Below are positions 26,601 to 32,600 of a DNA stretch of 64,000 nucleotides, piece by piece (positions within the stretch are counted from its first letter, which is position 1; the number at the start of each line of letters is the position of its first letter). The DNA lies in contig JAYGXS010000002.1 in assembly GCA_036362985.1 (NCBI GenBank), forward strand, positions 6,288,456 to 6,352,455, written 5' to 3'. The notes beneath the pieces were generated by a model, which saw only the letters and a list, made by a program, of their open reading frames with translations, was not told the origin of the DNA and searched no databases. The translations under genes and the position numbers were made by a program. The DNA is from Ligula intestinalis. Lineage: Eukaryota; Platyhelminthes; Cestoda; Diphyllobothriidea; Diphyllobothriidae.

Positions 26601-29600
26601 TCGTCGAGTGGTAAAGCATCCGACCAAAAATACTAACCAACTGCAATTCTCGGTGCTGCGGCGCACGGTCAGCTCTGTACGCAGTACATATACTTCATGT
26701 CACAGTATTCCCAATTTAACAGCTTGACTTGCGTGTGGTCCTGTATGTGTCTGTTGGGATTGCTGCTATTTCCGCGATGAGTCACACACACAAGGCGTCG
26801 TGCGAGTGCCTCACTGCGGCCAGTCCTGTCTGCTCAATTCTGATTGGTCCATTGACTCGACTATTTCTCTTGCGTTCCCCCTTAAATACACTCAGCCTTT
26901 GTACGTGAACAACGTGTTGTAAAATGCTCTGTCTGAGTACACACCCTCTCTCTCTCTCTGACTGACTGGTCTTCTTTGTCTCTCTTTCTCTCTCTCCCTC
27001 TTACGGGCCTTGGGCACCATTCGTGCTATTTAGAAGTATCAGCCGCGGGTCGTTACACAATCTTCTTCTGACAGGACCCTCATCCCCTATAGTTCGCTTT
27101 AACCGTGGCCGAGAATATGCTTATTGCAAACGAGATGGCTACCTTCTGCGGTAAGTGGCGGAAGATGCTGCGCAACTTAAAAAACACCTATGCGCACAGC
27201 TCTTTGCAAAGACAAAAGCGAAGACTCAACGACATGTTACAGGCTCCAGTTGTTGGATATTTACTTAATCACACAGTTCTAATTTGAGTAATGACAGGTG
27301 CTACTTGTAACTCGGTTCCCTCTGTTACGTAATGCAGCGGTGGCCTTGGAAAGGTGTGATTGCGAGCGATTCACATCAAAGTGCACTGCTGACAACTTCG
27401 CAAACACAAATGCCTGTCAACGGTTGATATTTATTACAGCATCGCCCACTCTGAGTAAAAGAGAAGAGTGCACGTAGCCAGACATGAGTTAGGGGTATGA
27501 GGGTGTCCCTAGGAAGCCGCATGTTTATCATCCTAGCGTTTGGGAGACAAAAAATGCTCATTACATTAGGGAGGGAAGAGGGATGCAGATGCAGATGGGC
27601 TGGACCAAAAGGAGGATCCGTTTGCGGCGCGCGGCGCACGTTTATTTCGCCACGATGGGTGGCGCGTGCATCCATCCTGTCAGTCCTCCTCTATGGATGT
27701 GAATGCTGGGCTGTGCGCGCTGAAGACGAGCGAAGACTAGAGGTCTTTTACCACCGGTGCCTAAGGACGATTCTGCGACTTAAGTATAGCAACTTCATCT
27801 CAAATGAGACAGTCCACATCCGCTGCCATCGTATCACGAGGATATCTCAGACCATTCAAGAAGGGCGACTGAGGTGATTTGGACACGTTCTCCACCGTCC
27901 GGTACCACAGCCCACTTGAAAACGTCGAACAGGAGGGCAACTGAAGACTTGGCTCGACACCGTCCGTCAAGACATGGAAACAGTTCTTGGACCTTCTATC
28001 TTCGGTCTCCATCGCTGCAGAAGGGACTGGGTGGAGCTTTCCAGATCGGCCGCCACCAATCGCCACGCATGGAGAGGGACCGTTCGTGACATCATTGAGG
28101 CCGGCTTGATCAGGCATGATCACAGCCATAACAAGTACAAGTAAGTACTCCCTGTGAGGCATGCCGTACACGTAAGCCTTTAGGTCTGGTCGGTTAAAAA
28201 GCTCGTTCTCATCGCCAGGTGGTTGACAGAAGCGGACAGTGAAATGAACGAAGATGAGCAAGGACGCAATATGTGACCCAGTGATTAACTGATAGGTCAG
28301 TAGGTACTGTACCAACCTAACCCTAGCCCCTATCCACTGTGTACGCTAGAGTAATCATTCGCTGCCGGTTTGCTAGGGACACACAATAGTTTATTGGCCG
28401 TAGAAGGACAGATTTATCGGGTCAAATGGCAATTTACCAAGCGGCAACGTGTAGGACGCCGCAGCAGTTTTAACACGCGTCAGTTCTGTCCTTGTAATGG
28501 AAGATGGTACAGCGTAGGCCCTCATTTTTGCTCTCGGTGAGGGTCCGTAAAAACAAGATGGTCAGGTCAGCTAGGAATGACGGCACGAATGGTGGTCGGC
28601 ATGACATAAATCTGCCGGTTCTCGCCAGCCGCACAGGTGTCGGAACAGCAAATTATTGCACGACCCTACTAACCCCTTAATGAATGCTAAAGTTAGCGAA
28701 CACAATGGATAGGATTGGGGTTACGTTGGCACTCTCTCTTCTTTCGTCTAACCCCACTCATAAAAGCCCCTATTACCGCCGGTCCCTTACTATACTATGA
28801 TCGTGCATGTTCTCGCAGAGTGAGTTCATATACTGCTGCTCATTCCTGGCAGTATATAGCCAACAGAGGCATGGGGTTTATCACACCAGCTGCCCTGGTG
28901 TGTTCATATCTGACCATTAAACTCTCTGACACTGTTCAGTTTGCCAGATCTGCTTCGGACATAACAGAAGACGCCCGACATTTTTCAGTTTGCACCTGCG
29001 CCACCTCACAGCCCGCGCTGGTCCTCACCCCGTCGACGTAATGACCGAGACCCCATAGGTTGACATAAGTCTTTAACATCAGAAAGTCGCCGGAGAGAAT
29101 GCTGTCACGAAACGACTTCCGGATAGCCTGTTCGCATTTCTAGCCATGCATTTTCTCACATAACGCTTTCGTACCCTCGCAAACTAGCTCAGCCGTGTGT
29201 GTGTGTGTGTCGTAGCCCATAGTTGGATCAGAAATCCCCGCCGGAATCCAAACTGGGAGTAGTTGGGAGACGGGGAAAAGCCGCAACAAGACTTGGCGAG
29301 AAAATGATAGATGTCCCCCCAGCGTGTTCGCACCCGACTACTGACCTCTCCGACGCAGATGACTTCGCAATATCAGCCTCGGACAGAACAGGACATGCAC
29401 GACGTCTCCCCGGCTTTCGCAGTCAGTCGTCAGCTTGTCGTTTTAGGTGATCAAGGGACTCTGATATACAGTGGTTGTCGACACACTGGCAATACAACAT
29501 TGCAGCATTTTTGCACCTATCAGCTTCCCTGTCGTTAGTTTTTGCGTCTTTTTGGACCGTCGGTGTCATGCAAAAGTCACGCGGTAGACGTGTACCACGA

Positions 29601-32600
29601 ACAGACGTCCTAACCGAGAGCACACAAGACTAGCGCCGAGACATATCTTCCATCCAAATACAAAAATGGGCTCTTGCGCACGCCCTCTGGGAGTGACTGC
29701 CCTTCACCCATAACAGCACTCAAAAATATATCAAATTCGCATCCAATAGAGTCGTCTGCTTCATCCCGTATCCACCTAGACTAACCAATCACAGAGCACA
29801 CATTTGTTGCACGGGTACATGCCAGAATTTCATTAACTACCTCGAAAGGATTAAAATAGGACTCGCATTTCATTGTCATCAGAGATTATGCTAGTTCGGT
29901 TTTCCAGTTGCATCGTCAAGTATCCAGAAGGAAAAGAATCGGACAAGTGCCTCTCCTTCATTCACCGACTCCGACGGTTCGGTCAGGCGATAGATCAAAC
30001 CAACGCGGAAGTGGTGGAATGTGCCATACTGGCATGAAAGCGGTCTCGGTCGCTGGCAACGGCACCAAGATTAACAAACCCGGAGGTGTGCAAAGAGGCA
30101 AATACCGAAGTTAATGGGCATCCGCGGCCTTGTAGTCGATAGCGTGACTTAAAGCCTCCGACCGGTCACAGTGCTGGTCGTCTATTCGTGATACGGACAG
30201 CCAATAGAAGGTGGCCGACTGATTCTGTCAGGATTAATGACCACACAAGACCGGAAAGAAAGACCTATGGTGCGCACGTACGCATTTTCGGGGGAGAATC
30301 AAACTGCAATCAAATGCCTGCCAAAGGTAGCAGTATCGCAGAGAGAAGGCGAGACAAATACACAAAGTAGAGGGCTTACGGAAAGCAATTTCCACACCGT
30401 AGACCGAACAGAATGGGGTATTCCTGACCAGGCGAGCTGACGTAAAGCCTCTACAGAATGAGTAAAAAAAGATAAAATTTTATTCGAGGTCTAGCAGAGT
30501 TAAGTGGATAAAATACACGCAGTAGGTGAGCTATCTCATTGAATGTTAAACGAAATTGTAAAATAAACTTTTGATTCGAGAAGGTAACTTAAATAGCGTT
30601 GTAGTATTTACTATCATGCAGCATACTTTCAGGATAGTTTAGGATGCCGGCTTTCGAACGCTTTGAAGAACTACACTCCGTAAAAAATGACTACTTACGT
30701 AGTATGCATGGTTATTATCGGTGCTCCTATAAATTTTGATATTGCACGAAAAATGGGCGCAAATATTATTTATTGCAGTTATTTGATGATAAATTACGCC
30801 TTCTTTACATTTTAGACCTGAAGGATAGCTTTCAGTCTTAAAAATCTTCGCAGTTGGAGAGTTATTTTTGACCAGACCTGTCGTTGCATTTGCATTCAAG
30901 GTTTCCAAACAACATTTTGATATATCCCGGGAAAATTCACACATTTCACTATTATAAGGGAGGGTAGAGTTAACGAAAGTTTTAGGCAAACCAATCAGTA
31001 GTAACAAGGGGGAGAGAGGGGGGAGAGGTGTAAAAAAAATCAAGGGGGATCAAGGGGATCAGATTCTAGTCTTAATTAGGGACAGAGAAATGGGGTGGGG
31101 GGAGATTGGTTTGCCTAAAACTTTCGTTAACTCTACCCTCCCTTATATTGCTGTATTGCCTGATGATGAATTAATCGAAAACGTTCGTTCGCTTTACTTG
31201 ACTTCCTCAATGCTTACATTTCACTATGTTACGACGAAAATTTGAAAATTTGCAGTGGACGTGGGCCACGCTGTATATTTCATAATAAAACGTAAATGAG
31301 TGTATGAACACGATGGTTTATTGGTAGACATTGCACTATATTGCAAAAAATCTCATCAGAGATTAATTTTAAAATCGAAACTTGAAGATGTACTTTGCTA
31401 AGACCATTTTAGTGCATGATTTTTTATAAAATATGTTTGAGCTTATCATGACCTCTGAGGTAAATGTGAAACTGTCTACTACGTCTAAGTGGGCATTTTT
31501 ACAGAATGCAGTTCTTCCAGGCGATCAGAAAGAAAGCTGGCAAGTTAAAATGACTGAACTGCCGTGGGATACTGATGCAAGATAGTAAATATTGCAACCC
31601 TATTTAAACCATTTCTGCGAATCGAAAATATATTGCAGAATTTCGGTTGGTATTTCATGATGGCAAATTTGGTGCGCAAGTCGATAAGCACGCTTCCAAA
31701 TAGTTCGACATGCGTTCGAACAAAGAGCTGAGTATGATACAGACCCCATTTATTTATGATAGGCTGGTTGGCTTTCCCGTTCGTTGCTTAATCAACACGC
31801 ACGAAAAGCTTTCTGCTTAAGAAACGTGTATTTCCCTATTCAATTTCATCAGAGTTCCCGAAATAGAAGCACAGGGAAAATTACGACTTTTTAAAGTGGC
31901 GAACCGGAAGTAAGGGCTCAATTCCGTTTGAAAAGGATTTTTTTATAAATAATGTGAATGTTACACCTACTGCCCACGCTACTTTCAAAAAACGCAAATT
32001 AATTCATCCCCATTGAATGAGTAACCGTGTGCCTCTTCATTGGAGGAAGCACTATATTAAGAGCGCTTCATGTTCTACGAGAATATGCGAACTTTAAAAA
32101 AATACTTCACGTAGTAAATGCCAAGTAATATGGTGTCCTCCAACCAGCTCAGACGCCAGTATGCGAAAATGTGCGACGGTCAAGACACCTGCAAGAAAAT
32201 TAGAGGGAAGGCGAAAACTTTACTGCAGACATCATTCTCGGATTGTATGCGCCCACAGTAGCTTGGTACAGTTCCGGCATGCCTCCTCTAGCTAACCCCG
32301 ATGATGTTGTGAACTGTGCATTACGATCTACAACCGCTCGACCCCATTTTCTATTCCGGCAACAAAGGCATCATATAGGAGGGGGGGGTTGAACAAACAT
32401 ATCAAGCCACTTTTCAGATTGCCTTGTGAACATTCAATTTACGATGGAAGAGTCAGAAAACGATAAGCAGCTCTTCCAGCCTGCGCCGCCTCCAGTCAGC
32501 ACAGAACGCTGCCCTCGGTATGATCAAGGGTTGCTATAAAATGTCGCCTATGGATCATCTTCATGTGGAGACTTCTGTCCTACCGGTCGCCCATCACAAC

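Noticed and set aside
26590..26660. tRNA-like SINE head (CTCGTCGAGTGGTAAAGC)
   Set aside because: An A-box-like sequence exists but no acceptable B box follows at the right distance.
27800..28315. 171-residue minus-strand frame
   Set aside because: About two thirds is the antisense of the plus-strand RTE fragment, so it is a shadow frame.
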